Below the pieces are notes generated by a model. The model saw nothing but the letters and a program-made list of their open reading frames with translations, was not told the origin of the DNA and ran no database searches. A DNA stretch of 43,644 nt from Clostridia bacterium (GTDB lineage Bacteria; Bacillota; Clostridia; Oscillospirales; Acutalibacteraceae). Made by a program: the position numbers and the translations under genes. Numbering within the stretch: the first letter of the stretch is position 1; the number at the start of each line of letters is the position of its first letter. The stretch is taken from the NCBI GenBank assembly GCA_017410325.1, contig JAFQRA010000039.1, positions 1-43,644 on the forward strand, read 5' to 3'. Below are positions 7,452-16,215 of the stretch, one piece after another.

Positions 7452-8408
7452 TTATTCTACGTTAAAATCCGTAAGGTGCTTTGAGAAAAACTCAACCATT
7501 TTTTCTTCGTATTCCTGCTTTGCATCATAATAGCAATATGCGTGAATAAGACCCTCTTTGAAAAGCTTTTCCTTGGGCACGGTACAGGCTTCATAAAGGC
7601 GTTCACCCATTTCAAAGGGAACGGTCGGGTCAGCGGTACCGTGAACAAACATAATCGGATTCTTCATATCCTTCATTTTGCCCAGGCAGTCTGCCTCGTT
7701 CATATCAAAGCCAAGGAAAATACGGCAGGCAAAAATAAGACCCTTTGCTATGTGGGGCATATCGATACCCGTCATCTTCTTCATATTGAAGGCAATAATT
7801 TCGTACGCGCTTGTGAAACCGCAGTCCTCAATAATACATTTAACCTGGTCGGGCGGATTGCTTGCGTTTGCAAGCATTACCGTTGCCGCACCCATTGAAA
7901 TGCCGTGAAGCACGATTTCAATATCCTCACCGAAGCGGTCTATAAGATAATCCACCCACAAAAGCAGATTTTCCGATTCCGTTGCGCCGAAGCTTATATA
8001 TTTGCCTTCGCTTCTGCCGTGAGAAACGTGGTCAGGCAAAAGGTAATTGAAGCCAAGCGTTTCGTTATAGAACGGGAAAAGGTGGCTGCATTCATCGGGG
8101 CCGTTGCACTTATATCCGTGAACAGCAATTACAAAGCGCTTACTGCCCTCCGCAGGAACAAACCACGCCTTGAGCTCATTGCCCTGCTTATCGGTAAGTG
8201 ACAAATCCTCAGGATTTTTATCGTAAAGGTACTGATTGTTGCGCTGTCTGAGCTTGTAGCGGATTTTATGTTTTTCGCTTAAGGAATCGTAATCAACCGT
8301 AGTGTCCTTGGGACGGACAACACATTCCTTCATTGCTACGGCAACAATCGTACAGAAGCCTATGGCAAGTATAACGGCAACGGCTATAATTGCCTTTATA
8401 ATCCACAT
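7452..8408 (-). CDS. Membrane-anchored alpha/beta hydrolase
   Basis: A 318-residue protein. ATG 8408 is chosen because a GGGGAGG Shine-Dalgarno sits just upstream. A longer frame to 8456 would overlap the previous gene and has no such signal. Residues 1-26 form one membrane segment (IIKAIIAVAVILAIGFCTIVAVAM). The hydrolase fold follows: the 'VIAVHGYKCNG' oxyanion strand, the nucleophile elbow GISMG (Ser), 'VHGTADPTVPFEMG' with the acid Asp, and the final His in 'EGLIHAYCY'. It resembles the YqkD-like group of exported or membrane esterases. The substrate is unknown. Deacylation of a glycoside in the same pathway would fit the operon, which is inference. Confidence 0.85.
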   Translation of the reverse strand: MWIIKAIIAVAVILAIGFCTIVAVAMKECVVRPKDTTVDYDSLSEKHKIRYKLRQRNNQYLYDKNPEDLSLTDKQGNELKAWFVPAEGSKRFVIAVHGYKCNGPDECSHLFPFYNETLGFNYLLPDHVSHGRSEGKYISFGATESENLLLWVDYLIDRFGEDIEIVLHGISMGAATVMLANASNPPDQVKCIIEDCGFTSAYEIIAFNMKKMTGIDMPHIAKGLIFACRIFLGFDMNEADCLGKMKDMKNPIMFVHGTADPTVPFEMGERLYEACTVPKEKLFKEGLIHAYCYYDAKQEYEEKMVEFFSKHLTDFNVE

Positions 8409-8428
8409 TTCTTTCAGCCTCCCCGGGT

Positions 8429-8770
8429 TTAAAAGTTGGAGCCGTTCCAACCCCAATGGTCAATTTCTTCATATTTTACGTAAATTCGTGAAGCGGAAAC
8501 TCCCAGCTCCGACGAAACGATTTCGGTAAGCTTTGCGGTAAGTGCATCATAAGCACTGTCCGAAGCGGAGCCGAAAAGCTTTACGCTTATATATGCGAGC
8601 GGAGCATCGTCGCCGACAAACCACATACGCTCATTGTCTGAAAAGCCGAGCATAAGCCAACGCTCGCTCTTGCCGGGAATAAGCTCAATCGCTTTGCCGA
8701 AGGCAGTCTTAAGGCTCATCTCCTGCTCTTTTGAAATACTGACGTTGGTTTTCGTCTGAATAAAAGGCAT
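8429..8770 (-). CDS. MIF/tautomerase-superfamily protein
   Basis: A 113-residue protein whose length and end match the macrophage migration inhibitory factor family: Pro follows the initiator Met (the catalytic base once Met is removed), 'FGSASDSAYDALTAKLTEIVSSELGV' in the second half, and 'RIYVKYEEIDHWGWNGSNF' at the C-terminus, which parallels the end of MIF. Bacterial members are phenylpyruvate or keto-enol tautomerases. GGGGAGG precedes the ATG. Its place between the alpha-glucosidase and the hydrolase genes suggests that it may act on an enol intermediate of the oxo-sugar chemistry, but this is a guess. Confidence 0.85.
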   Translation of the reverse strand: MPFIQTKTNVSISKEQEMSLKTAFGKAIELIPGKSERWLMLGFSDNERMWFVGDDAPLAYISVKLFGSASDSAYDALTAKLTEIVSSELGVSASRIYVKYEEIDHWGWNGSNF

Positions 8771-8790
8771 AAGTTATCCTCCCCTGTCAA

Positions 8791-10473
8791 TCAATCAAAA
8801 AGGAACACCTTTGTTTCGTAAGGCCTGAGATTAAAGGAATCGAAGCCCGAATTAAGCTCATCATAATTGCCGAGAACAACCTTGCCCTTTGCAAGGTCGA
8901 AGCCCTTGGGTGCTGTAAAGCGCTCAATGGTATCGCTGAATGAGCAGACAACAAGCATTCTTTTGCCCTCGTAATTACGCTCGTAAACGTAGAGCTTGTC
9001 GCTGTCGTGGAAATGCTCCTTGAAATCGCCGTAAATTACGATTTCGTTTTCCTTACGGAACTTGAGAAGCTTGCGGTAATAGTTGAGGATTGAGTTCGGA
9101 TCGTTTTCCGCCTGTTCAACGTTAACCTCGGTATAATTCGGGTTGATATAGAACCACGGCTCATCTGCGGTGGTGAAGCCTGCGTTCTTCTTATCCGACC
9201 ACTGCACGGGTGTTCTGCCGTTATCACGGGAGGCATACATGGCACGCTTCATAATATTCTCGTGCGGGAAGCCGAACTTTTTGAAAATATCATAGGTGTT
9301 GTGTGTTGCAACGTCCTTATACATTGAAAGGTTGGGCAGACGGATGCTCGTCATACCGATTTCCTGACCCTGGTAGATAAAGGGTGTACCGCTCTGACAG
9401 ATGTACATGGTTGCAAGCATTTTGCCCGATTCCACACGGAACTTTTCGCTGCCGAAGCGGCTGATGATACGAGGCTGGTCGTGATTTTCCAGGTAAAGTG
9501 CATTCCAGCCCTTGCCGTAAAGCTTGGTCTGCCACGTAGTCATAACCTTCTTGAGCTTTTTAAGGTTGAACTTTGTGACTATAAAGTTTGTAATCATACA
9601 GTCAGCTTCCATATGCTGGAAGTTGAACATCATATTAAGAACAGGCTTTTTGCCCTCGCTCTCATCAATGAATTTAAGAGCCGTGTCGGGAGTCATCATC
9701 GGTGCTTCGCCGACAGTCATACAGTCGTACTGGCTGAGCACTTCATCGTTGAATTCTGAAAGATATTCGTGAAGATGAGGTCCGCAGGTAAAGTGCTCCA
9801 TACCGCAGGCAACGGGAAGCGGGAAGCCGTTGGGCAGACCCTCACGCTTTGAAATATAAGTGATAACGTCCTCGCGGAAGCCGTCAACACCCATATCGAG
9901 CCAGAAGCGCATAATATCCTTTACTTCGTTTCTGACAGCGGGGTTATCCATATTGAGGTCCGGCTGCTCAACAGCAAAAAGATGAAGATAGTATTCGTCA
10001 AGCTCCTCGTTATACTCCCATGCAGGGCCCGGAAAGGTGGATTTCCAGTTATTGGGAGGATTCTTGCCCTTGCCCTTACGCCAGATATAGTAATCGTGGT
10101 AAGGGTTATCGGCACCCTTAAGGCTCTCTTTAAACCACTTGTGCTGGTCGGAAGTGTGGTTTATGACAAGGTCCATAATAACCTTGAGGCCTCTTTCGTG
10201 TGCACCGTCAAGAACGGCCTTGAAGTCTTCCAGTGTGCCGTATTCGGGCGCAATATCCCTGTAATCGGAAATATCGTAGCCGTAGTCCTTCTGCGGCGAA
10301 GCGTAAATCGGTGAAAACCATATAGCATCAACGCCGAGGCTCTTAATATAGTCAAGCTTTGAAAGAACACCCTTAAGGTCGCCTATACCGTCGCCGTTGC
10401 CGTCGCAGAAGCTGCGTGTCCATATCTGGTAAACGGACATTTCCTTATACCAGGCTTTTTTGATTTCTGACAT
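8791..10473 (-). CDS. GH13 alpha-glucosidase (oligo-1,6-glucosidase type, GH13_31-like)
   Basis: A 560-residue enzyme. The ATG at 10473 is eight bases after GGAGG, whereas the in-frame ATG at 10479 is too close. It has the full (beta/alpha)8 barrel of GH13: 'DLVINHTSDQHKWF' (region I), 'GVDGFREDVI' (nucleophile D202), 'TVGEAP' (acid/base E256) and 'ENHDQPR' (D332). Val follows the nucleophile, which in this subfamily goes with preference for alpha-1,6 links. It also has a C-terminal beta domain. There is no signal peptide, so it acts in the cytoplasm on imported oligosaccharides or glucosides. It lies in the middle of the sugar operon and gives the best hint that the substrate of the cluster is an alpha-glucoside. 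Confidence 0.9.
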   Translation of the reverse strand: MSEIKKAWYKEMSVYQIWTRSFCDGNGDGIGDLKGVLSKLDYIKSLGVDAIWFSPIYASPQKDYGYDISDYRDIAPEYGTLEDFKAVLDGAHERGLKVIMDLVINHTSDQHKWFKESLKGADNPYHDYYIWRKGKGKNPPNNWKSTFPGPAWEYNEELDEYYLHLFAVEQPDLNMDNPAVRNEVKDIMRFWLDMGVDGFREDVITYISKREGLPNGFPLPVACGMEHFTCGPHLHEYLSEFNDEVLSQYDCMTVGEAPMMTPDTALKFIDESEGKKPVLNMMFNFQHMEADCMITNFIVTKFNLKKLKKVMTTWQTKLYGKGWNALYLENHDQPRIISRFGSEKFRVESGKMLATMYICQSGTPFIYQGQEIGMTSIRLPNLSMYKDVATHNTYDIFKKFGFPHENIMKRAMYASRDNGRTPVQWSDKKNAGFTTADEPWFYINPNYTEVNVEQAENDPNSILNYYRKLLKFRKENEIVIYGDFKEHFHDSDKLYVYERNYEGKRMLVVCSFSDTIERFTAPKGFDLAKGKVVLGNYDELNSGFDSFNLRPYETKVFLFD

Positions 10474-10505
10474 CAACATATCCTCCGTGAAATTATTTTT
10501 GGTAA

Positions 10506-11585
10506 TTATTCTTTGTTAAATAAGCCTTTGAAATCGAGGGTTGAAGCATCTTCAAGCGGAAGCTTAACCGCTGATTTTTCAAAGGATGATTTGTATATTG
10601 CAAGCACGAGCTCAAGTGCTTTTTTGCCCGAACACATATCGCACAAAGGCTTACGGTTATTCTCTATCGCATCAACCATATCGGCGTAAAGCGCCGTATG
10701 ACCCTTGCCGTAGATATGGTCAACGGGCACGGAAAACTCACGCTTGACTTCTTCCTCATCGTCCTTTTCGTCGGCGAAGCGCCAGTTTTCGATAATGTTG
10801 TTTATAGTGCCGTCTGCCTTGACCGTACCGTTTTCGCCGAAGAGACAAAGCGCCTCCTCCATATCGCCGCCATAGACGTTAACCGTGCCTTCAACAACGC
10901 CGTAAGCACCGTTTTTGTAGCGGACAATGGCAAGGCCTATATCCTCACCCTCAATATAACCGTGGTTGAGATTGTCGGTCATAGCTATAACCTCGGCGGG
11001 TTCTTCGCCGAGCATCCAGTTGAGCAAGTCGATATTGTGTATGCACTGATTCATCAGCGCACCGCCATCCATTTCCCACGTGCCTCGCCAGGGTGCCTGC
11101 TTATAATAGCTTTCTCCCCTGCTCCAGCGAATCTGCGTTGTGCCGTGAAAAATTTTTCCGAAACGGCCTTGTGCAACTGCCTCGTGAATTTTCTGAATTG
11201 AGGCGTTGAAACGGTTCTGGTGGTTGGCCGCAACCTTGACACCCATTCTTTCCGCCGCTTCAATTATACGGTCGGCATCTTTTATGCTGAGCGCAATAGG
11301 CTTTTCAATAATCACGTTGCAGCCTGCGTTTATGCAGTCCACCGCAATATCGGCGTGTTTGCCGCTTTCGGTAGCTATTGCAACAAGCTCCGGCCTTTGC
11401 TCCTCAAGCATTTTTTTATAGTCCTTGTAAAACTTAACGTTTTTGATTAGCGGATATTTCTCTTTCAGCTCATATACGGCATTCTTGGACACGTCGCAAA
11501 GACCGACTAGTTCAAGATCGTTTTTCGTTGCCGCAACAATATGGTTGGGAGAAACTCGGCCGCAGCCTATCAGTGCATATTTCAT
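10506..11585 (-). CDS. Gfo/Idh/MocA family oxidoreductase (first of two)
   Basis: A 359-residue NAD(P)-dependent sugar dehydrogenase. The N-terminal Rossmann motif 'YALIGCGRVSPNHIVAA' and the 'EKPIALSIKDADRII' signature with its conserved Lys (EKP) are clear. 'GALMNQCIHNIDLLNWMLG' carries the conserved catalytic-site His and Asp. These enzymes oxidise sugar hydroxyls, often at C3. It has an AGGAGG site before ATG 11585. Together with the second copy (12544-13698) and the two TIM-barrel isomerases it forms two dehydrogenase/isomerase pairs, a pattern seen in 3-oxo-glycoside and inositol-type pathways. The substrate is not readable from sequence. Confidence 0.88.
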   Translation of the reverse strand: MKYALIGCGRVSPNHIVAATKNDLELVGLCDVSKNAVYELKEKYPLIKNVKFYKDYKKMLEEQRPELVAIATESGKHADIAVDCINAGCNVIIEKPIALSIKDADRIIEAAERMGVKVAANHQNRFNASIQKIHEAVAQGRFGKIFHGTTQIRWSRGESYYKQAPWRGTWEMDGGALMNQCIHNIDLLNWMLGEEPAEVIAMTDNLNHGYIEGEDIGLAIVRYKNGAYGVVEGTVNVYGGDMEEALCLFGENGTVKADGTINNIIENWRFADEKDDEEEVKREFSVPVDHIYGKGHTALYADMVDAIENNRKPLCDMCSGKKALELVLAIYKSSFEKSAVKLPLEDASTLDFKGLFNKE

Positions 11586-11639
11586 AATTCATGCCTCCTT
11601 ACCCGAAGTCATATACAAGCAGTTGATTGATTGATTTAT

Positions 11640-12428
11640 TTATTTGTTTCTTTCGTGAATAGCCACAAGGTTTTTATAGCTCACGGCAGTCGATTCGTAG
11701 GGACAGTCTCTGAAATTGATATCCTGCTCGTAGACGATATAGGGAATACCGATTTCCTTGCAGGAGCGGTAGCAGGCATCAAGGTCGATATTGCCGCAGC
11801 CAAGCTCTGTAATTGAGCCTGAATTGTCGCCGGTTTTAACCATCCAGTCCTTAAAATGGCAGACCTTTACCCTGCCCTTAAGCTTTTTGAGGAATTCCGC
11901 TTCGTTGACACCGCCCATATGAATCCAATAGGTATCGGGGATAAAGAAGAAAACCTCAGGGTCGGATTCCTCGATAAGCACATCCATAATCGTTCTGCCG
12001 TCGGGCAGCTTTGCAAACTCAAAGGCGTGGTTATGGTAGGCAAAGGTGATACCCCTTTCTTTCATTTTTCTGCCTATTTCGTTTGCCTTGGCGATAAACT
12101 CACGCACAGCCTCAACGCTTTCACGGTATTCGTCGGGCATACCGCCAAGACCTATCTGGTCACAGCCCAGGGCAATATGCTCATCAATAAGCGCATCAAG
12201 GTCGTTGAGCATTCTGTCCCACGGCTTATGCGTTACGCAAACGTCAAAGCCGTATTTTTTTACAAGCTCTGCGTGCTGCTCGGCAGGAAAATTGCCTATA
12301 GCGGAAATCTGCACAACCTCTACGCCAAGCTCGTTTTTCAGATAAGCAAAGGTCTTGTCTGTATCCTCGTAATTTTTAATATGGTCTCTGAGTGTGTAAA
12401 GCTGAACGCCCACTTTAATATCGCTCAT
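11640..12428 (-). CDS. Sugar phosphate isomerase/epimerase family TIM-barrel protein (first of two)
   Basis: A 262-residue AP-endonuclease-2/xylose-isomerase-like barrel. The start 'VGVQLYTLRDHIKN' is typical. Metal-ligand stretches are present: 'FAYHNHAFEF', 'IPDTYWIHMGG', 'VCHFKDW' and the final Glu of 'IVYEQD'. Members are isomerases, epimerases, dehydratases or, in C-glycoside cleavage, the lyase partner of a Gfo/Idh enzyme. AAGGAG precedes the ATG. It shares its layout with the second copy at 13770-14591 but the two have clearly diverged, so they probably do different steps. Confidence 0.87.
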   Translation of the reverse strand: MSDIKVGVQLYTLRDHIKNYEDTDKTFAYLKNELGVEVVQISAIGNFPAEQHAELVKKYGFDVCVTHKPWDRMLNDLDALIDEHIALGCDQIGLGGMPDEYRESVEAVREFIAKANEIGRKMKERGITFAYHNHAFEFAKLPDGRTIMDVLIEESDPEVFFFIPDTYWIHMGGVNEAEFLKKLKGRVKVCHFKDWMVKTGDNSGSITELGCGNIDLDACYRSCKEIGIPYIVYEQDINFRDCPYESTAVSYKNLVAIHERNK

Positions 12429-12459
12429 AAGTATATCTCCTTCAAAACAAAATCTATCC

Positions 12460-12528
12460 CTTTAATGCAAAAGCGTTCACCTTTGCACTAAAGGCATAGT
12501 CTTGATGCACCCGTAAAGGCGCACCAAG
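12460..12528 (-). other. Two intercistronic stem-loops
   Basis: Between the second dehydrogenase and the first isomerase the mRNA can form two hairpins: 12460-12471 with 12482-12493 (12 bp, one G·U), and 12501-12511 with 12518-12528 (11 bp, two G·U). Neither has a T run, so they look like RNA processing or stability elements rather than terminators. Confidence 0.55.
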
Positions 12529-12543
12529 ACAAATTAAAGCCTT

Positions 12544-13698
12544 TTAGATTTCGGGGATTTCGATTTCAACCTCTCTGCCAAGCTCGGAGGAACGTGCAAT
12601 ACCGTCGATAATAGCCTGGTTGTATATAATCTGGCTGGACGGTACGGGAGGCTCGCCGCCGTTCATGGAAGCATCGAGGAAGGAACGGATTTTAAGGTAG
12701 AAGTTATCGTACGGATTGTCAAGCTCGGGGATGATTGTTTCAACCTGCTTGCCTGCAACGTCGTGATAAATGGTCATCGGGCCGCCGATAGAGCCGTTCC
12801 AGCACTCTGTTGAAGGAATACGAAGACCGCCGTTCTTACCCATAATGATTGTATCGCCCGAGGTATCAAGGTGCATAGCCCAGGCAATTCTGAAGTCGAG
12901 AATAATACCGCCTTCAAGACGGACAAAAGCAGCTGCAAAGTCGTCAACACCGAAGATATCGGCATATTCGGGCTTGTTGGAATACTTTGTGCTCTTGCCG
13001 AAGAAGTCGGACTTGTAGCCGGAAACGGTAAGGGGCTTGGGATAGCCGATAGCGTTGAGAACCATATCAAGTGAGTAGCAGCCGATATCACCGAGAGCAC
13101 CGAGACCTGCGGTTTCCTTCTCGATAAAGGATGTACCGAATGGAGTCGGAATACCTCTGCGGCGGCCGCCGCCTGTCTGGATGTAGTAAATTTCGCCAAG
13201 CTCGCCGGATTCGACGATCTTCTTGATCATCTGCATATTGGGGTCAAAACGGGGCTGGAAGCCGATGGAAAGAATCTTGCCGCTTTCCTTTTCAGCCTTG
13301 CAGATAGCAACAGCCTCTTCAAGAGTAACGCACATGGGCTTCTCAAGAAGAACGTTTACGCCGTGCTCAAGAGCATAGATTGTACACTCAGCGTGAGTTG
13401 CGTTGTATGTACAAACGCTTACACAGTCAAGAGGCTCGTTGTCGATAAGCTCCTTGTGGCTGGGGTAGAAGTTGATGCCGGCCTTGTCAACGCCGAACTG
13501 GTCGCAGAAGGCCTCTGCCTTACCGGGAACAAGGTCTGCCATACCGACGATTTCAACATCGGGGCACTGCTGATAAGCCTTGAGGTGAGCCTCAGCAATC
13601 CAGCCTGTACCGATAATACCTACACGGATTTTCTTTGCGGAGTCATAATTCTTTTCTTCTGCGATTTCTTCCTTGAATTTATCAAGAATACTTGCCAT
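12544..13698 (-). CDS. Gfo/Idh/MocA family oxidoreductase (second of two)
   Basis: A 384-residue sugar dehydrogenase. A short Lys/Glu-rich N-terminal extension (1-22) precedes the Rossmann motif 'VGIIGTGWIAEAHLKAY'. The signature 'LLEKPMCVTLEEAVAI' gives the catalytic Lys. 'GALGDIGCYSLDMVLNAIGYPKP' is the usual substrate-domain stretch. An AAAGGA site lies upstream of ATG 13698. It follows the second isomerase gene by 71 bases and is likely co-transcribed. It is only distantly similar to the first dehydrogenase, so a different position or sugar is oxidised, or it reverses the oxidation after cleavage. Confidence 0.88.
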   Translation of the reverse strand: MASILDKFKEEIAEEKNYDSAKKIRVGIIGTGWIAEAHLKAYQQCPDVEIVGMADLVPGKAEAFCDQFGVDKAGINFYPSHKELIDNEPLDCVSVCTYNATHAECTIYALEHGVNVLLEKPMCVTLEEAVAICKAEKESGKILSIGFQPRFDPNMQMIKKIVESGELGEIYYIQTGGGRRRGIPTPFGTSFIEKETAGLGALGDIGCYSLDMVLNAIGYPKPLTVSGYKSDFFGKSTKYSNKPEYADIFGVDDFAAAFVRLEGGIILDFRIAWAMHLDTSGDTIIMGKNGGLRIPSTECWNGSIGGPMTIYHDVAGKQVETIIPELDNPYDNFYLKIRSFLDASMNGGEPPVPSSQIIYNQAIIDGIARSSELGREVEIEIPEI

Positions 13699-13769
13699 TG
13701 GATATCAATCCTTTCAGTTAATATTTTTTAATTTATTGTATCGGCATACCGCCGACGGTTAACCGTAAA

Positions 13770-14591
13770 TTACCAGCCGAGCTTCTTAAGATTCTCTCTG
13801 CCGATTTCGGCCGACTGAAGCGGAGTGTGCCCCTTGGCAGGTCTGTCCTGCTCAACAACAACCCACTGTGCACCTGCTTTAACGCTTGCATCAAGGATTG
13901 CGGGTAAATCCTGACAGCCGCTGCCGACAGGCATAAAGCTGAACGCATCTTCTTCGGCTGTTTCGTCCTCATCGTCAATGCCGATAAGCTCGTAAAGCTT
14001 GCCGCCCTTGCCCTTCATAATGAAATCCTTGAGATGAACAACGGGTGCACGGCCGGAATATTTGAGAACATAGGGTGCAGGCTCTTCACCGCCTACATTG
14101 ACCCAGCAGGTATCAAGCTCGGTCTGAAGAAGGTCTGAGGGAATTGCCTCGTAAAGAATATCGAGAGCGTATTTGCCGTCAATTTTTGCAAACTCAAAAT
14201 CGTGGTTGTGATAGAGCATTGTCATGCCGAGTTCCTTTGCTTTTTCGCAACAGACGCGGATATCGGCAATTGTTTTTTCCCAGCCGTCGGTACCGGGACG
14301 GCGCTCCTCGGTAAGATAAGGTACGACAACGTATTTACAGCCGATTTCGGCGTAAACGCTCAGCACGCCTTCGGGGTCAGCCACCATATCGTCAAGCGGA
14401 ACGTGAGCAGAAATAGGAACAAGGCCGTTTTCCTCACACAGAGCTTTGGCTTGGGCCGCAGTCTTATCAAAAAGGCCTGCAAACTCAACGCCGTCGTAGC
14501 CGAGAGCCTTGACCTTTTTGAGAGTGCCCTCAAAATCGGCCGCCATTTCGTCACGAACGGTGTAAAGCTGCAATGCAACGGGTAAAGTCAT
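13770..14591 (-). CDS. Sugar phosphate isomerase/epimerase family TIM-barrel protein (second of two)
   Basis: A 273-residue barrel protein starting 'PVALQLYTVRDEMAADFEGTL', the standard opening of the family. Metal-binding stretches are visible at 'MLYHNHDFEF', 'TELDTCWVNVGG', 'VVHLKDF' and 'VVVEQD'. It has an acidic loop (IDDEDETAEEDAF) near residue 210 that the other copy lacks. It is the first gene of the minus-strand sugar operon and has the best Shine-Dalgarno of the group (AGGAGG, spacing 9). It probably acts with the dehydrogenase just downstream. Confidence 0.87.
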   Translation of the reverse strand: MTLPVALQLYTVRDEMAADFEGTLKKVKALGYDGVEFAGLFDKTAAQAKALCEENGLVPISAHVPLDDMVADPEGVLSVYAEIGCKYVVVPYLTEERRPGTDGWEKTIADIRVCCEKAKELGMTMLYHNHDFEFAKIDGKYALDILYEAIPSDLLQTELDTCWVNVGGEEPAPYVLKYSGRAPVVHLKDFIMKGKGGKLYELIGIDDEDETAEEDAFSFMPVGSGCQDLPAILDASVKAGAQWVVVEQDRPAKGHTPLQSAEIGRENLKKLGW

Positions 14592-14624
14592 ATTATAATA
14601 CCTCCTAATTATATCTTTTGTATA

Positions 14625-14654
14625 ATATTAACATAAAATATATATGGAATTCAA
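14625..14654 (-). promoter_or_regulatory. Candidate promoter of the sugar operon
   Basis: On the minus strand TTGAAT (14649-14654), an 18-base spacer and TAATAT (14625-14630), in a very AT-rich stretch 34-63 bases before the operon's first ATG. The match is moderate. Confidence 0.4.
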
Positions 14655-14712
14655 CAAGAAACTGACGAAAGTATCAACAAAAATAGTGCTTGATTTTTAT
14701 GCATTATTCACT

Positions 14713-14746
14713 TAAAACAAAAAATCCGCCCTTATTCAGGCGGATT
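14713..14746 (-). terminator. Terminator of the peptide/exporter operon
   Basis: AATCCGCC (14723-14730) pairs with GGCGGATT (14739-14746). On the minus strand the stem is followed by TTTTTTGTTTT. It lies eight bases after the stop of the Thr-rich protein gene. Confidence 0.88.
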
Positions 14747-14754
14747 ATTGAATA

Positions 14755-15732
14755 TCATTTTTTGCTGCCGTTTTTGTCGTTGAGCATATTTATTATCACG
14801 CACAGGCCGAAAATCAGAATCAGCAGTCCTGCGGCCGCGGCATATTTGAGCTCCTTATAGGTTTTCTCCTGCTGAATCTGTTCGCTTGCCGCCTCGGAAA
14901 CGGTTGCTTCCTTTACGGTTGTTTCAAGCTCTTGCGGTACAGTAACGTAAACCGTCACTACCTTGGCGGTAGTTTTTGGCTTTGTTGTTTTTAGTTTGGT
15001 TGTCTTTTCTTTGGTTGTTTTAACAGCGGTTGTTTTCTCAACGGTTGTCTTCGCGGGCTTGGTTGTTCTTTCGGTTGTTGTGCGCCTCGTGGTAGTTATA
15101 CGGGTTGTATTATTCTTGGAAGTGGTTTCTTTTTCCGTTTCATCAAAAGCGGGCTGAAACAAAGACGTCGTTGTCTCCTCGCTCGGCAACGCCGGCAAAT
15201 CAACCTCATATATGTTTGAGGGTACTCCGTTTCCGTCAACGAACTGAACATAAATGCTCTTAAGCGTATCAAGGCCCAATTTGACACCAAGGCATATTTC
15301 AGCGCTGAAAGCAGACCGGTCAAGCTGTGAAACAGCCGCTTCAATATAATACAAGTTATCGTCATAAGGCTCAACGCTGTTATGATAAGCCCCAACAAAG
15401 CCCGAATTATCAACGTTTATACGCACACCGTACAGATATTGAACGGGTTGAGCCGTTGACTGCTCGGGCGGCAAAACAGTACCGTTGACATTTACCTTGA
15501 AGGACAGATAAACCCTGTTGTCGCCCTCGTCGCAGAGCACGCTTGCAATTGCAAAATCGACATCGTTATTAGACTCGTCCCTGTTTGAAACAAGCACCTG
15601 AGTACGGCAGTCAAGCCACACCTTTTCGGTTGCGGCGCCGTCAATTCTGATATTCAGCCCGTTTACGGGCACAACAAGAAAAGCGGCAAGCAGCAGTATT
15701 ACATTCAGTATAATTACTATTCTATTCAGCAC
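14755..15732 (-). CDS. Thr-rich, membrane-anchored surface protein of unknown function
   Basis: About 325 residues. The start is uncertain: GTG 15732 is nine bases after AAGGG, while an in-frame TTG at 15738 is too near. A hydrophobic N-terminus (NRIVIILNVILLLAAFLVVPV) acts as signal or anchor. It leads to a domain of about 150 residues with predicted beta strands. Next comes a long Thr/Lys stalk (about 190-265, many TTK, TTE and TTR units), then a C-terminal membrane helix (AAAAGLLILIFGLCVIINML) with a Lys-rich tail. The stalk resembles cell-wall-spanning linkers that place a domain outside the wall. It is the last gene of the peptide, kinase, exporter, PqqD and peptidase operon, so it may be a receptor, immunity or display partner. 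No family was recognised. Confidence 0.7.
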   Translation of the reverse strand: MLNRIVIILNVILLLAAFLVVPVNGLNIRIDGAATEKVWLDCRTQVLVSNRDESNNDVDFAIASVLCDEGDNRVYLSFKVNVNGTVLPPEQSTAQPVQYLYGVRINVDNSGFVGAYHNSVEPYDDNLYYIEAAVSQLDRSAFSAEICLGVKLGLDTLKSIYVQFVDGNGVPSNIYEVDLPALPSEETTTSLFQPAFDETEKETTSKNNTTRITTTRRTTTERTTKPAKTTVEKTTAVKTTKEKTTKLKTTKPKTTAKVVTVYVTVPQELETTVKEATVSEAASEQIQQEKTYKELKYAAAAGLLILIFGLCVIINMLNDKNGSKK

Positions 15733-15759
15733 ACCCAAACGCCCTTAAAAGTAAGATGT

Positions 15760-16215
15760 TTATTTATTTTTCAAAGCCGCCAGTCTGTCGGCAAGCTTCC
15801 AGAAAAGCTGCCACAAGCGCAGCAAAGGCTTTCTGAAACGGCAATAAAACCTGTAAGAAAACGAGTTAACATCAATGAGCCTGCCTCTGCGGATAAAAGC
15901 ACCGGCAACGCCGATAACATCGCCGTCACCCTTGCAGAACTCGGTGCTCGTACAGTTATCGCCCTTGAGAATATATCCTGAGTCTTTAATTTGTATAACC
16001 CTGTGGAGAACATATTTTCCTGTATCTGTAACGCAAAACGCAACATCGCCTACAGCAAGCCGTCCCTCGGGCTTGACAAGGCGCACTTTGTCGCCGCCGT
16101 CATGCAGAAGCGGAATCATACTGAAGCCGTGTGTTTCAAACTCAGCAACCTTGCCCGAGTTTATTGCGGCCCTTAATTCAGGCTCAAGCTCTCTGAGGCT
16201 TTTTTTATCATTCAA
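15760..16215 (-). CDS. S26-type (SipW-like) signal peptidase, likely leader peptidase
   Basis: The frame extends upstream to 16278, but an AAAGGAG site nine bases before TTG 16215 marks a likelier start, which overlaps the PqqD stop by eight bases. The protein is then 151 residues. The catalytic Ser lies in 'ETHGFSMIPLLHDG' and the second catalytic block is 'GDVAFCVTDTGKYVLHRVIQI'. The general base is His rather than Lys, as in the SipW/archaeal S26 type. 'GYILKGDNCT' is the conserved box after it. A hydrophobic, basic stretch near the end may bind the membrane. It has no N-terminal transmembrane helix. The context (peptide, PqqD and ABC genes) suggests that it cuts the small peptide or another exported partner. 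Confidence 0.78.
   Translation of the reverse strand: MNDKKSLRELEPELRAAINSGKVAEFETHGFSMIPLLHDGGDKVRLVKPEGRLAVGDVAFCVTDTGKYVLHRVIQIKDSGYILKGDNCTSTEFCKGDGDVIGVAGAFIRRGRLIDVNSFSYRFYCRFRKPLLRLWQLFWKLADRLAALKNK

Noticed and set aside
13770-14591. Isomerase-like barrels as endonuclease IV DNA repair enzymes
   Set aside because: They start VALQLYTVRD and sit in a sugar operon beside Gfo/Idh genes; endonuclease IV specific motifs are absent.
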